Shown: positions 10,489 through 23,538 of the stretch, one piece after another
Position numbering within the stretch: position 1 is the first letter of the stretch
How the letters are laid out: every line of letters starts with the position of its first letter
DNA from: Coniochaeta sp. PMI_546
Lineage: Eukaryota > Ascomycota > Sordariomycetes > Coniochaetales > Coniochaetaceae
Assembly (NCBI GenBank): GCA_021432605.1
Contig: MU271148.1
Location: 875,362 to 939,361 of the forward strand
Length of the DNA: 64,000 nucleotides
Reading direction: 5' to 3'
Program-made: the position numbers and the translations under genes
The notes under the pieces: generated by a model
Told to the model about the DNA's origin: nothing
Seen by the model: only the letters and a program-made list of their open reading frames with translations
The model's database searches: none

Positions 10489-12047
10489 TGTGACGCTTGG
10501 GGCAGTGGGTAGGGCACGGCGGTCAGCTTGTGCTGGGAGTGAAGGCGGCGAGGACGTGCTAGCGACAACTATTCGTAGGCTTACAACACGACTAAGTGAG
10601 AACAGCAGGGCGAGGCGAAGGAAGATCTTGAGTGACACCATCGGGCCAATATATACTGTTTGAACCAAGGAAAGAAAGCTACTACGAACAACACCAAGCA
10701 CGCAATAGCATGGCACGGCGGCCAGTCCCCAACGGTGTGTAGTATCGACCGGTACTACATCATTGCGCCTCCATGCCGAAGCAACATTGAGCGGATCGGT
10801 CACTTCCTGACCGTGGAACCGGGTTGTCAGGAACCAGGAGGGGATGCAGCTGTGCCAAGACTTTCAGGGCAGAGACACAAGTTATTGTGTAAGGAGATGT
10901 GGTGTGGCCGGGCTGCAGCTCGCTTGGAGCTTGCTTTTGAGTATTGCGATATTTGACTACCTAGTGTAAAGGTTGGTGTATCACAAGGGGTAGGGTATGC
11001 AGCTTGACGACAAGAGACTTGAAGGCCGAGGAGGTTGGGCGAACAGGAAACGGACAACGGTAGCAGCAGCAGCAAATCAACCAAACACATCTCCCTCGAC
11101 GGACGTGGCATAATTATCACACTGTATGACAGGCAGCTCATACGCCCAAGTTTTCTTCTCGTCATGTACTCCATTCACACGTATCTACAACTGTCTTCAG
11201 CGACAGTTCAAAGTCTTCACGTCCAAAAGTGTACACACACTAAGCTAGGAACTCATTGTAGGATCGGAAACGATGACATCGTCAGAGTCCAAAGTGGGCT
11301 TTTTGGGGAGCGTGCGTCATAATCCCGGAGCAAGTTCCGGGGTAAGGTAGGTAGAGAGGTACTGTGTTAAGGTACCGCTCTCGCGGTTGAACGAACCGGG
11401 CAGCTGCCGGGGTGGTTGCCAAGTTTTTCGATATTGAACCGTCCAGCGAAATCGCACTTCGGAGAATTACAAACCAAGTTCCCAGCCACGCAGCTTTGCA
11501 GTCACCGCAGGAGCTTGTCGATACCTGTACACCCATGCTACACATGTAGTGTAGTGTATGTGTTGAATTACGGGCAGCATGGTGACCTATGATAGCACTG
11601 GCCTGTGAATCGCCTCATGCAGCCGTCACCTCAGTCTACGGTGCGATGGGTAGGCAAACACATCTCATCCCAGCTGCTAGAGCAAGGAGCAAACATTTGC
11701 ACCAGTCCTGTACAAAACGTACTATAAACATTATTGTATGTGCAGCGTAGGAAGCATTCCTTCCTTTCGCTACATATGCCGATGCGTACGGGAAATATGG
11801 TTGAGAAAATCAAGGCCGACCAAGTAAGTGCTATGAACAGGAGGGAAAAGAAGACGCAATCTCGACTGAAGGATCGCAAATGAGAGATATCAAAAGTAAA
11901 GGAGGGGTTATCATCTCGCCATTTCCACACCGTGGCGCTATTCACCCTCTTGATCCTCCACGTATCGAGTCCACCAGTGCGCACGCCTGTTGGTATTTCG
12001 CAGGCTTCGCTACGAAAGCATGTTGGCTGGACCCATCATCGACGAGG
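10489..12047. other. Intergenic, no gene seen
   Basis: This 1.56-kb region holds the upstream flank of the GPI protein gene and the 3' flank of the Ede1-like gene. ORFs such as 11631-11984 on the minus strand show no recognisable domain or splice pattern. A GGTAAGGTAGGTAG-type motif occurs near 11,340. Confidence 0.5.
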
Positions 12048-15000
12048 TCACGACTGACTGGCTAGGAAATTGGCCGCCTGCTTCAGCGTCAGCAATAAGT
12101 TCCTTTTAAGCTGTGGTGACAAGAGCAGCTTGGGATATGATGCTCAGACAACAATTGAAAAGCTTACCCTCTCCAGATTATAATCGTACTTCTCAAGCGC
12201 CGTCAGCGCATCCTGCCGTGAGTAGCCCATACTCGTCAGGTTCTTCAGGATCGGATCATCATGCACCCCCTGATCGGTGAGCAGCCGGCCAGGAGGGTTC
12301 GGTCTCTCCGCCTCCTTCGCGGTGCCGTTGCCACTCGCAGGAGGAGCGGCCTGAGCGGCAGGCGCAGGAGCAGGAGCAGGAGCAGCAGGCTGCCCGTCGT
12401 CGAGGCTCGCAAAGATGGCGTCCCAGTCGTGGGAGTCGGGCGGGTTAGCCGCCTTCGCAGCTGCCGGCTGCGAGGCCGCCGCGCTGGTGGCTCCGGACGT
12501 GGCGACGGCTGTTGCGCTGCCAGCCGTCGAACCGGTCGAGAGAGACCCGAAGTCGAAGCTGCTCTCGGTCCCAAAGTGGGCGTTGTTGACCGAGTCGCTC
12601 TTGGCGGCTTGGCTGGGCGGTGGGCTGCTGTCGAAGACTGGGTTGAAGTCGTCGAGTCCCGAGCGCGAGATGTTGGCGAAGTCATCGTCTGCGGAGCCTT
12701 CTTTGGCATCCTCCAGACCCTCAAAGTCGTCGTCAAGATCGTCGAAAGCATTGGAGGTAGCGGGAGGTGCCGCTGCTTGCGATGTGGTTGCCGGTTGATG
12801 GGAACTGCTAGACCCGAAGATGTCGTCTGCGTGAGATTCAGCAAGGTTACTAGCGACAGGAGGCGGAGAGGAAGGCTTGTCGCTGTTACAGTTTGTTAGC
12901 ACATTTCTTGCCTTAAGCAGTAAAGGTTGAAGTTACCTCGTGCTGGGTCGCTCCACAGCTACAGCCGACCCAGACGATGGGGACGCTGTTGCGTCGGCCT
13001 GCACCGTTTTAGAGAGAGTCGGTGACGGCGGCTTCGAGCCCTCGCTCCTCTTCTCAATGGGCTTGGGAGGTGGGGATGCCGGCGCAAAGTCATCATCGAA
13101 CCCGCGGTCACTTTCCGAGTCCGAATCATCGTCGTGCTCGAGCTCCGAGATAGGCGGAAACTCGGAAGCGAAGGTCTTTGGAGCATCCGCGACAGGTTCG
13201 GGGCCCTGTGCCCTAGCCTTCTTGAAACTGGCGAAAGCCGACTCGAAATCGTCCTTGGCCTTCGCCTGGTCCATGGCAGCAAATGGATCAGATGCACTTC
13301 CACCAGCAGGCGGCGCTGATGTCTCTTCAACGGCTGGAGCAGCAAAGAATGCACTCGTACCGTTGCTTGTCGGCCTACCTTCACCGGTCGGCGACGCAGC
13401 ACCGTTCCTGGCAGGCTCCGATCCGGATCCGGAAGCTGGACTTGCGACTGTCCTGGTTATCTCGGCCGGAGATGCCAGTGTAGCTGACTGAGGTTCGGCG
13501 ACCGGAGTTTCAGTCTGACTGATTCTGCTCAGTGGTGGAGAAACTTGACGTGACGAAGATACAGACTCCTGAGCGTCTCCGAAAGGTAGGTGACTGGAGC
13601 TGATCTGTCTCGACTCTGGCGGCGCGGGAGGGTCGGCGGTGACAGTGGCAGCACGGCTGATATTGGGGCTAGTGGACGTAGGCGTCGCAAAGGACCCGGA
13701 GGTGACGCTCGTTGTAGATGTGCCAGTAGTCTGCGGCTTGAAAGCAGTCGCAGCCGCAGGAGGAGGTGAGTTGGTGTGGCTGCTCGCTGGGAAGGCCGGA
13801 GAGGGTCCGAAAACATCGTCGAAAGACGTGTCATTGAAAGGCCTCGGAGGCGGTGAAGCGAACGCAGTGGCGATATCAGTGCTGCCCGTCCTGCGGAAGA
13901 AAGGGTTATTGGCCGATGTTGCCGACAGGGCGGGACTAGCGACCTGCGTCGGCGGCTGAGAGCTGGCGCTGACTTGTCGAGCCAGCTCCTCGTTCTCCTT
14001 GGTGAGATCTTGCACTTCGGTCTTCAGCTTGTCGCGCTCGCCCTCGTTCGTAGCGAGCTGCTTCTTATTGATGGCAACCAACCCCTTTTGCTGGCGAGCT
14101 TCAGACTTCAGCTTCTCGATCTGGGGCTTGAGGTGAGCAATTTCGCCATTGAGAACCCGGATACGCTCTTTCAATGACGCGTTCTCTTGCTGATCAGCCT
14201 GGAGAGCAGCCAACACCCGAGCATGCTGACCCTGGAGGTCCTGAAGCGAACCCTCAAGCATGGCCAGCTCAGTCTGGAGCTTCTTGGTGTCATTCCGAGC
14301 CGCTGTCAGCTGCGTCTCCAGCGCTCTTACATCCTTCGCCTCCTTTTCGTAAGCGGAGCGGAGTTGTGCTAGTCGCTGCTCGAAGTTCTTCTTCTGAGCA
14401 CTTGCTTGGTTCAGCTCGTTCTGTGTCGTCGTGCGCTGGCCCTGTACATCCTGCATTTGCTTCGAAAGCGATCCAATCTGGTTGGACAGATTGGCAAGCT
14501 CCGTTGTCTCATTGTTGAGTCTGTTGCTGATCTCGGGGTCGTTATCACCTAGCAGATCATCGTCGATCGCAGTAGGCTGCGGCTGGGCCCTGGGCGCCAC
14601 AGGCGCCGAACCAGTCGAGCCTCCAGTCCCCTGGGGTACAAGGGTGCGGCCAAATGAAGAAGATGGCATGAACGGCTTGAACTGCGTTCCAGTCGCGGTA
14701 GGCCGGATAGGGGAGGACGGTGCAGGGGGGCTCGTGCTGCTGCCAAAAGGATCGGTCGCATGTGAGCCTCCTGTGCCTACGGCCACTTGAGCCGGTGCCG
14801 GAGAGGCAGAGGGGGCTGGGCTGTCCAGACCAAACAAGTCGTCGAGCGCGGAATGCTTTGGAGGAGGAGCCACCGCCGGAGCAGGTGCGTCAAAAGGTGC
14901 CGGCGCCGCGGGTGGCGGGCGTACTTGACCGCGCATGCTTGGAGGTATGAGATTTGGCGGTAGCGTAGCTGGTAAGGGGATCGGGTGGCCATCTTTGCTC

Positions 15001-16340
15001 CGCTGCTGTCTTATCAGATACATAGCAATGGCGAACTGATCCTTGTTGAGCCGTCCCTCAGAGTTGAAGTCCGCCAGATCCCAAATCTGGGCAAGAGTGT
15101 CTTCAGGAAGCTTGGACTGGCTGAAGAAAGACACCGCTTCCTCGCCCGAGATGAAGCCCTTGTTGGTCTTGTCCAGTTCGGCATACAGTAGGTCGAACCT
15201 TGCCTTGTCCGCTGGCGTGATCAGCCAATCACCTGTAGCTTGCGGCGCTAAAGGAGATCTTCCGAGCGGACTTCCAGTCCGCATCTGCGCCAACGGTGCC
15301 TGGCCGCTGAGTTGTCTCGGTATCGCGGATATCGGCGCAGTTGCGCCGGTTGGCGACCTCGGAAGGACTCCGCCGACTGAAGCACGGCGTGTTGCCGCCT
15401 CGTACAAGGCAGCTGGCAGGATTGTTGGCAGGCCCCGTAGAGCTCCCGACTTCATAGATGTGAGAAGGTGCATAGCGATGACGAACTCAGTCATAACCAA
15501 AGCACCACGTTGCTCTGTATCAGCAAGCATCCATATACGGCCGAGAACCTCATTAGGCAGGCCGGACTTCTCGAATATCTGCTTCGCCTGGTCTCCAGGG
15601 AGCATGTTCCCGTGTTGGAGCGGTTGGCGTTCGAAAATGGCTGAGTACTGGGCAACCTTTTCTGGTGTCAACGGAGGGATGCGGATAGGGGCGGATCCGG
15701 TGCCTTGGGCCTGGAGACTCTGTGGCGGTGGGCCGGGGGGCGGCCCTGGTAGTGGGTTGGGCAATACTGGCGCAGGTGTAGGGGTAAAGCCATCGAAGCG
15801 AGGGATCGGGCCCGGCTGTAGCGCGACCTCTGGGGAGGGTTCTCGACCGGCTTGGGCATGGCCGATGAGCCGCAGCACGACACCAAAGCCGGCGGGAGTA
15901 AGGAAGCCGCGGTTCTCCTTATCTGCGATCTGCCAGATCTGTGTCGAGTGCGTTAAAGTCAGCATGTTCCTTTGACCGGCAACGAGCTGCAGCGGGAGGA
16001 GAAGTGAACGACGGGATAGGAATAGGATTACCGACCTCTCCGAGGACCCTGGAATCTAGTCTGGTCTTTTCGAAGAACTTGACAGCCACTTCACCGGTGA
16101 CGACGCCAACATTGTCGGTGTCGGCCAGGCGGAATAGTTGACCGTATATATGTTTCTCTTCGGCGGTGAGATTTAACTTGGGCGCACCTGGACCCATCAG
16201 GACGGATTAGCATCGGAAAGCGGTAAGACAGAGGGGTGCAACGAGATGAATGTCTTGTGGTGCAGTTCTCTTCTTGATATTGCAGATAAGGAACAATGCG
16301 TTTACTGACCTGGGTCGATGCTGGACGACTCGCCGCTCAT
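12048..16340 (-). CDS. EDE1: EH-domain endocytic scaffold with C-terminal UBA domain (Ede1-like)
   Basis: Five exons (16340-16310, 16187-16036, 15938-12937, 12882-12168, 12077-12048) encode 1309 residues. Three EH domains lie at about residues 14-95, 155-240 and 305-392, each with EF-hand-like loops and the core I(W)xLAD pattern (IWQIADKENRGFL, IWMLADTEQRGAL, IWDLADFNSEGRL). A Pro-rich stretch, a coiled coil at about 527-720, one NPF motif and a long Ser/Pro-rich disordered region follow. The last ~45 residues form a UBA domain (LTSMGYSRQDALTALEKYDYNLERAANFLASQS) completed by a nine-codon final exon. Ede1 initiates clathrin-mediated endocytic sites and binds ubiquitin and NPF proteins. The first exon is only 31 nt. 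The second intron uses a weak GTCGGT donor but restores the LGE-IWQIAD junction exactly. Confidence 0.92.
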
Positions 16341-17459
16341 CGTGGTTGGCTATTGGATTCAACCGGTGCCGTGTGGTGTGTGGTGCGTCGTCGCGAGCTG
16401 TCGGGTCGTTGATGGTCGGGGCAAATGCAGCTTGTCGCGGCTCGGCTTTTGCTAATCCGTTCAATCAGACCAGAGGTCCTGCAGACCAGTGCGTCTAGTC
16501 TACCAAGCAAGAAATTCAAGAAAAAGATCCGCAGCAAGGGTGGTGCAGAATAGAAGCAGCGGAGGAGGTTGGGAAGATGACAAGACGCAAACTGTTGTTG
16601 ATAGCTGTGAGGCTGGGCTGCGACCATCTCCTTTCAGATCGACAGGCGACCTGAACGGGACAGCTCCCGGAAAGCGTGGGAAAGCTAAAGGTACACTACC
16701 TGTAGTACTGTGGGAGTAGGTGAGCAGCTCGGCGAACTCCGCACTGTGCTCCCTCAAAAGCTCACACCTGTGGCCTGCTCATGTCGAAGCATGATTGGCT
16801 CCCCGCAGCTAATTGCTGATGCGTTAACAGTGCAGAGTGGTGTATTGCGAGAGCAACGGGACCTTACCTTACTCTCACCCATTGGCAACTCGAATCAGCA
16901 GCCGTAGGTCCGTAAGCACCTCTGATCTCTACTATGGCGAGCACTTCAAAGTCCGAGACTTATGTTTGAAAATGAGAAGAAATAATCGAAAGTAAACGTC
17001 AAATGCGACAGCAAAGAGCTACTTAGGTCCGCCATGTTGCACTGCATCTCGGACAACTGGCACTTCCAAATGCATCAAAAAAGAGAGCTGTTCAATGAAC
17101 CCTGTCCTGGCAGCGTTGCACAGCATATCGGGTGGCTTTCCTGGACGGCTCATGTATCGAGTTTCATCCTACTACATCACTTGTGCTTCATACAAAGTTG
17201 TTTGCTCCTCAATTAAAAAAAAAGTTGGCTATCCTCACTCTAACAAAAAAGGAAAAACGCGGATTCCTTAGAATCCAATACAAGGACATATCTCTTGGTC
17301 CTTTGCATGACGAATACTCGTCCGTGCAGCTCTTCCGTGACGGAAACATAGTAATGACAAATGATCGATTGGCAATCTCCGGGACCATTGCCCGTCGGTC
17401 TCGATCATCCAGCCCCAGTACTACTTATTCGTCACCCTAGCATCTCAACAGCGAGAAGC
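16341..17459. other. Intergenic, no gene seen
   Basis: This 1.1-kb region holds the Ede1-like promoter and the alpha-tubulin 3' flank. Only short uninformative ORFs occur on either strand, and there is an A-rich tract at 17,214-17,260. Confidence 0.5.
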
Positions 17460-19284
17460 TTAGTACTCGGCCTCAACACCCTCCTCACCCTCGAGAGAGT
17501 CGGTCGCGACCTCCTCGTAATCGCGCTCAAGAGCAGCAAGATCCTCGCGAGCCTCCGAGAACTCACCCTCCTCCATACCCTCACCGACATACCAGTGGAC
17601 GAAGGCACGCTTGGAGTACATGAGATCGAATTTGGTCGAAAGTGCCGACCAGGCCTCGGCGATGGCGGTCGTGTTGGAGAGCATGCACCTATATGATATT
17701 AGACATCATACAGAGAGAGAAAAAACATCATTCCAACAGGGTCACTTACACAGCGCGGTTAACCTTGGCGAGGTCTCCGTTGGGAACCTGGTGGGGAGGC
17801 TGGTAGCAGATACCGAGCTTGAAGCCAGTAGGGCACCAATCAACGAACTGGATGGTACGCTTGGTCTTCAGAGTAGCCACAGCAGCGTGGGCATCCTTGG
17901 GCACGACATCACCGCGGTACAGCAGGCAGGTGGCCATGTACTTTCCGTGGCGGGGGTCGCACTTCACCATCTGGTTGTGCGGCTCGAAGCAAGACATGGT
18001 CATCTCCAGAACCGAGTTGGCCTCGTGGGCAGCCTTGGCCGCCGAGACGACGGGCGCATAAGCGACGAGAGGGAAGTGGATACGGGGGTACGGGACCAAG
18101 TTGGTCTGGAACTCGTTCAGATCGACATTCAGCGAGCCATCGAAGCGGAGGGAGGCCGTGATGGACGAGACGACTACCGAAAAGTTAGCACTTCGCAGGG
18201 AAACAAGGCTGACTTCACTCGCTTACCCTGAGCAATGAGCCTGTTCAGGTTCTCGTAGTTGGGGCGCTCGAGTCCGAGGTTGCGGCGGCAAATGTCGTAA
18301 ATAGCCTCGTTGTCGACCATGAAAGAGCAGTCGGCATGCTCGAGAGTGGTGTGGGTGGTGAGAATAGAGTTGTACGGCTCAACGACCGAGGTTGCTGTCT
18401 GAGGAGCAGGGTAGACGCAAAACTCCAGCTTGGACTTCTTGCCGTAGTCGACCGACAGGCGCTCCATCAACAGGGCGCCGAAACCAGAGCCGGTACCACC
18501 GCCGAACGAGTGGAACACGAGGAATCCCTGGAGACCACTGCAGTTATCGGCAACGCGGCGAACTTTGTCAAGCACCTGGTCAATCAGCTCCTTGCCGACG
18601 GTGTAGTGACCACGGGCATAGTTGTTGGAAGCATCCTCCTTGCCGGTGATCATCTGCTCGGGGTGGAAAAGGCTGCGGTAAGCGCCGGTGCGGACCTCGT
18701 CGACGACATTGGGCTCGAGATCGGCGTAGATTGTGCGGGGGACGTATTTGCCCTGACCTGGAGATGACAGGTAGTCAGCGGCGTTGTTTCCACGTTTTTA
18801 GAGTAGTTGTGCACGTACCGGTCTCGGAGAAGAAGGTGCTGAAGCCCTGGTCAGGATCGGCGGCCTTGCGCTCCTCTGTGAGATAACCATCGGGCTAATA
18901 ATGACAAACGCGTCAGTGTGTTGCATTTGAGAGGATGCAGGATATTCGGAACTCACCTGGATGCCATGTTCGAGGCAGTACAGCTGTAATGTGTATGATT
19001 AGCATAGCAATTGCAGGGGGGGAGGGGTGCGTAACCCGGGTTCGGCTGGATTCGAGCATCACGTCGTCCGACAACGCAAATAAAGCGGACGACTTACCTC
19101 CCAGCAAGAGTTGGCGATTTGGCAGCCGGCCTGGCCAACTGTGATCGAAAACTGTCAGTTTGGGGTTCACATCGGGTCGAAATCGTGCAAAGAGTCGATG
19201 TTGCGGTGAAGGAATGGACGCGCGCCGGAGAGACGCGGAGCTTCTTGGAGCAAGCTTACCGTTGATGCTGATAATCTCACGCAT
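17460..19284 (-). CDS. TUB1: Alpha-tubulin
   Basis: Seven exons (19284-19260, 19138-19098, 18983-18957, 18894-18819, 18757-18227, 18173-17750, 17688-17460) encode 450 residues, the standard length. The N-terminus reads [22 protein letters not shown] across two junctions. The GTP-binding loop GGGTGSG is present, and the conserved alpha-type residues [21 protein letters not shown] and [17 protein letters not shown] are intact. The acidic tail ends in Glu-Tyr, the form subject to detyrosination in other eukaryotes. Alpha-tubulin pairs with beta-tubulin in microtubules and holds the non-exchangeable GTP. The first three exons are very small (25, 41 and 27 nt), a common arrangement in filamentous ascomycetes. 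Many of these fungi have two alpha-tubulin genes; which one this is cannot be decided from the window. Confidence 0.98.
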
Positions 19285-20452
19285 GTTGGCAAGCGATCAA
19301 TTAGTATGCGAGACAAACAATAGAACCGGAAGGTATCCTGAGAAAGCGGAAAGGCAGGTCAAGAGGTGAAACAGACGGCTGGTTTGTCGTCAGGATGTTG
19401 AGATGTTGAATTTTGGTTTTGGCTTGGATGCCTGAAGGGTAAACTAGTAGTGGGGGGAAATTTGACAGACAGGGGGCGGCAACTGCAAGATGGCACGAGC
19501 TTTGTTGATGTTTCTCTCCCCGATTAGGAAAGACCCCGTGAAGTGAGTTATGTAAGCACAGTATGACCGTGCCCCGGCGCGTACCGACTGTTCGCGTCTA
19601 CCTTAGCACTTCACTTCAGGACCTTGTGCCCAAGGTTTTTAGGTACCTCATATATAGCACAATATATTATCCTGCCTGCTATCTTCACTTCCTTGCACAA
19701 GGGAAGACCAACGCTTGATACAAGACGACCCTCACACTCTGCTACAACTGCTCAGTGGATGCTTTTTTTTTTTTTTGTGGCTCGACCTCCATCGTAGACT
19801 AGATTGCTTTTCAAGCGTGACTCGCCCCAAAGTTGTCGCCTACCAAACAATGAGGCTATTCCCTACTTGCGTTCTGGTCTTTCTCGTCTGACTATGAGAC
19901 AGACCGAGATAGACGCTTTCAATAGTCAGCTAAAGTAATTTCCAGCGCACATCCCATTGGATTGGAGTTCTTATGCAAACGCGCAATTCTTCATCTGAAG
20001 TTCATCGATAAAGAGTGCTAGGGAGAGAAAGTTCGTACAGTTGGCAAAGGGACCTAGTCTGTAATGTCATGTCCACCGAAAGGTCAGAGGGTGACGGCCA
20101 GCAGCCCTGACACCACTGTGAAGATGAGCTACGGAGTCTGTAAAGCCAGATCTCTTCGTTTATCATCTGCTATTGTATCTCTCCGGCCACTCGTTCTGAC
20201 TTAAATACGATAGTGTGACAGACTTTCTCGCTGTAAATCCATCCGGGGTTCTACGCGTGTGTGTACACATGTACAATACCGTGCACGGTGAGCTTTCGCC
20301 TTGGATATCAAGGCAGTAAGGGGTGAAATGGTTTGGCTGGACCTCCAGCAATCACGCTTACTTCACGGCACTCCAGATCTAACTTGCAACATCTAGTATA
20401 CACACCACTTGCAACTACTGCGCTATCTCATCGACCCTTCTCTCCCTTCAAG
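19285..20452. other. Intergenic, no gene seen
   Basis: This 1.17-kb region includes the alpha-tubulin promoter. It contains a run of about 14 T (19,763-19,776) and an AGGTACCT palindrome at 19,641-19,648 followed by TATATA. No ORF with protein-like features is seen. Confidence 0.5.
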
Positions 20453-20886
20453 ATGGCAACCGTTCCAGCTCAAAGCATCTACACACTCAAAGCCTCGGAG
20501 CGCACGTTCATCCTCTCGGCTGACTCGAAGAAACACCTCTTCTTCAACAGAGCGCGGTATAGGGACAGGTGGCAAAGATCATTCCAGAGCGGGCCATGTC
20601 GACGGGGAAAGAACGAACGACACACCGTCATCTAGGTATATCACCGGTGTTGTGTACGACAATGGCAACCAGGTGAGCACCATATCTTGTACTAGAGACT
20701 CACATAGTCCATCCCAACATGACCGTCTTCCTGAGAGCAAAACACTGTAATTTGCACGTTCACATGACAATAACTCCATTTCCAAAGCTGCACATCCAGT
20801 GCATCATCGAGGACGAAGCTGAGTATCTAGCTGATAGGAACGGCAACATGGAGCAGCTGACAATAAGGGAGGCATGCCTTCCTTAA
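20453..20886 (+). CDS. Candidate small spliced gene, 79 residues, unknown function
   Basis: I propose three exons (20453-20556, 20636-20672, 20788-20886). Donors are GTATAG and GTGAGC, acceptors are CTAG and CAAAG, and phases agree at both junctions to give 79 residues. The product begins MATVPAQSIYTLKASERTFI, continues with DSKKHLFFNRARYITGVVYD and ends acidic (IEDEAEYLADRNGNMEQL). It has no signal peptide, membrane segment or motif that I recognise. Support is limited to continuous frame over two introns and a reasonable ATG after a pyrimidine-rich leader (CTTCTCTCCCTTCAAG). It could be a small conserved protein, a recently arisen gene or a noncoding transcript. The upstream flank offers no further hint. 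Confidence 0.4.
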
Positions 20887-21635
20887 TGACTTATAACTTT
20901 TGACTTTTTGGGGATGTTATGGATGGTGCACACATGTCTGCTACTGACTTTATTTCTGGCTGAGACGTGGTCGAGGCCATGCCGCTTTCGTTTTGAGCAG
21001 CTACTACGATCATGAATCACATATGCCAGCTTTCGCCAATACTACCGAGTAATTGAGCCCGTGGAGTGGTTAGAAGCTGGGGTCACTTCGCCGTGGGCGA
21101 ATCATCAGCTTGCTTAGTAACCTTATAGGTTGAGTCCTCTGACTTCGGACATCACAGCGCATCTTTCACTATCTCCGAGATGTGATTCATGGCGTGACAT
21201 CAGCCAACGGCTGTGACAAAGTAACATTTAAAGGCACGCACCAGTGACGGACCCCGGCGGACAGAGCGTATACAACGTATTCACTCTTCGGGCAACGGCA
21301 GGACCGCTGCCCGTTGGACTAATTGTCTGGCCGAGCGGGCCGGGAACATTGGCCTAAGTGTTTAGATCAAGAGGTCAAGCAATTGGATACCTTGGTCTTA
21401 GTTCAAATACGTCCGCCGAAACTCGTCCGTTGTTGGAGAAAGGGGGCAAATAGGTGATGAAGCAATAGATCAGAAAATTGAACAGGAAAATAGAAGAAGG
21501 TATAAATGATGATGTCCTTGCTCCTTGGTGTCTCAGTTAGTGTTTTGCTTGCTACTTATGTCGACTCCCAAATCGATCTGCCCTCGCAATCTTGATCTCG
21601 CAAACAGTTGAAACAGCAGCGAAATCCTATCAGAA
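20887..21635. promoter_or_regulatory. Intergenic with SDR promoter
   Basis: This 749-bp region contains a TATAAA at 21,501-21,506, about 130 bp upstream of the SDR start codon, and a CT-rich leader. No coding sequence is recognised. Confidence 0.45.
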
Positions 21636-22634
21636 ATGCCTTCTTACGTGGTGACTGGTGCCAACCGAGGAATTGGGGTGAGTGCGATGGCCGAGAATGG
21701 GAGGTTGAGAAGACTAAATCATGCCTTCAATAGCTCGCCTTCGTTCGTCGACTCTCCGAGGATAGAACCAACATCGTTGTTGGCCTCGTGAGAACCCAAC
21801 CAGATGCAGATTCCATAGCAGACCTGGCTCAGCGTGACAACTTGCACTGGCTTCAGGTTGACCTCGAGAACAGGGAATCGATCAACGTGAGTACTTCCAG
21901 TTTCAAGCCTCTTATTGACATAATGATACCATGCTAATTGACTTTTCAGGCGGCGGTTCCGAAGGTCTCGGCCATCACAGGCGGAAATCTCGACGTGTTG
22001 ATCGCCAACGCGGGCATCGCGTCCACATGGTCTGCATACGACGGTTTGACCGAGTTGTAAGTGGTCACACGGGCTTGTTGGCTTGCCGTTCATCAGCGTA
22101 ACTGACAAGACCATTTTACACAGGGTGAAGCAAGACGCGGCAAGAGTCGAGGAGGAGTTGCTTAGGCTGTTCCGCATCAATTGCATTGCGCAGATCTTCC
22201 TGATCACCGCATTCGTTCCATTGATCAAGGCCGGTACGCTGAAGAAGGTGGTCGGTCTCTCGACAGGCTTCACAGTCATAGACCTGACGGCCGAGTACGG
22301 CCTCTATCAGGCGCCACTGTACACCATCAGCAAGATAGCCTTTAACATGGCCATCGCCAAGCTTTACGCCGAGCACAAGGGCGACGGTTTGCTCATTATG
22401 GGAATTGAGCCAGGAGTGGTCGATACGGGAATGTCGTCTGCCATAACGGACGCCGAGACCGGGGCGAAGGCGATGCGTATGATGCAGCTATTCTTGCAAT
22501 ACGCCCCGAACTTCAAGGGACCTACAACACCAGACGAGGCTGTGACGCAGCTTCTCGATGTCGTTGAGAAGGCGACGTTTGAGCGGAACGGCGGCAAACT
22601 CGTCTCGCATTTTGGCAACGATCAGTGGTTGTAG
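21636..22634 (+). CDS. Short-chain dehydrogenase/reductase (classical, sniffer/CBR-like)
   Basis: Four exons (21636-21677, 21734-21886, 21950-22056, 22124-22634) encode 270 residues, normal for a classical SDR. The Rossmann cofactor motif TGANRGIG spans the first junction. The structural NAG motif appears as LIANAG, and the active-site motif YxxxK is in APLYTISK. A Ser (GLSTGF) sits at the usual place before the Tyr. An acidic residue follows the second strand (WLQVDLENRES). The enzyme should reduce or oxidise a carbonyl/alcohol with NAD(P)(H); the substrate is not predictable. The best general match is the single-domain C-factor/sniffer type, with a GxVxTGM segment (EPGVVDTGMSSAI) near the C-terminus. 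It is a stand-alone gene with no pathway neighbours. Confidence 0.93.
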
Positions 22635-23538
22635 GCCCACCTCGCGGTAATTGGTATTCTTGCTCAGAAGGACGTATCAGACAGTGAATTAGTAACACCG
22701 TTCCGGTTATCATTGAGTTTGCTAGTCGCCATACATGTCATGTCGTTGAAACAAGAACAGGCTGTTCAAGCCTAAATTAGGTTGTCAGCTTGAGAAGGAG
22801 CATTGCAGCTCGGGAGCGCTCCGCACCGATACGTTGAGAGAGCACAGTCATTCGATAGACGAAGCTTGATAGCCCTGCCTTGGAGGTCCCAATGCAAGAC
22901 TGTTAGGCATGACGCATAAAGGTACTCATATCAGGAGCAATCAATCAATCTCTGCAGTGGTTCGTGCAGTGGAATATCCCACGATATGCAGCTTGGAAAG
23001 TGAGCGGCCTCATTCCACCATCGGACATGGCGAGCCCAAGCTCACGCCAAGCTTTCAAATCGAGGCCAGAAAGGGACTAGACTTTAGTGTCATGCATATC
23101 CAGCCACACACGGGGTGGATCCTCAACGGGCGAGCACGAGCTGCACGACTAGCAGCCACCCCGCCGCGCCTCAGTGCTGCCCTGGGTGACAGGGTCTCTG
23201 TTGGATTCGTGCAACCGCATCTCACACACCATGCCTCTAATGCAATTGTAAAACCGCAGCTTCATCAGTCTTCATTCAGAGCTGCAAATAAGCCCCTTGA
23301 CCCACACGATTCGCTAAGTTAAGATCCCACCGTTCTGGCTGCTGACGTTGGGGCCCTCCTAGAGCTCAGCCATTGAGTAAAAAGAGGCAATCAAAACATT
23401 CTTATACGAACGATCAATGTCATCTCGTTTTTTGATATGGCAGAATCGACCTGATCATGACCTTTGAGAGTGGAACAAGGCAGACTGCAAGTGACCTGAG
23501 TGATCACAGCGAGCGCATTGGGAAATTGATACGCAGCA
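22635..23538. other. Intergenic, no gene seen
   Basis: This 904-bp region lies between the SDR and the BTB gene. The longest frame (22909-23322, plus) shows no domain and is probably chance. Confidence 0.5.

Noticed and set aside
10489-10803. In-frame upstream extension of the Ser/Thr-rich GPI protein
   Set aside because: The extension would bury the signal peptide at MRPVIPLLLPALAAAQ, and it contains no conserved feature. The internal Met gives a coherent secreted protein.
15043-15975. 310-codon plus-strand frame over the Ede1-like gene
   Set aside because: Antisense to the EH-domain exon, with no recognisable features.
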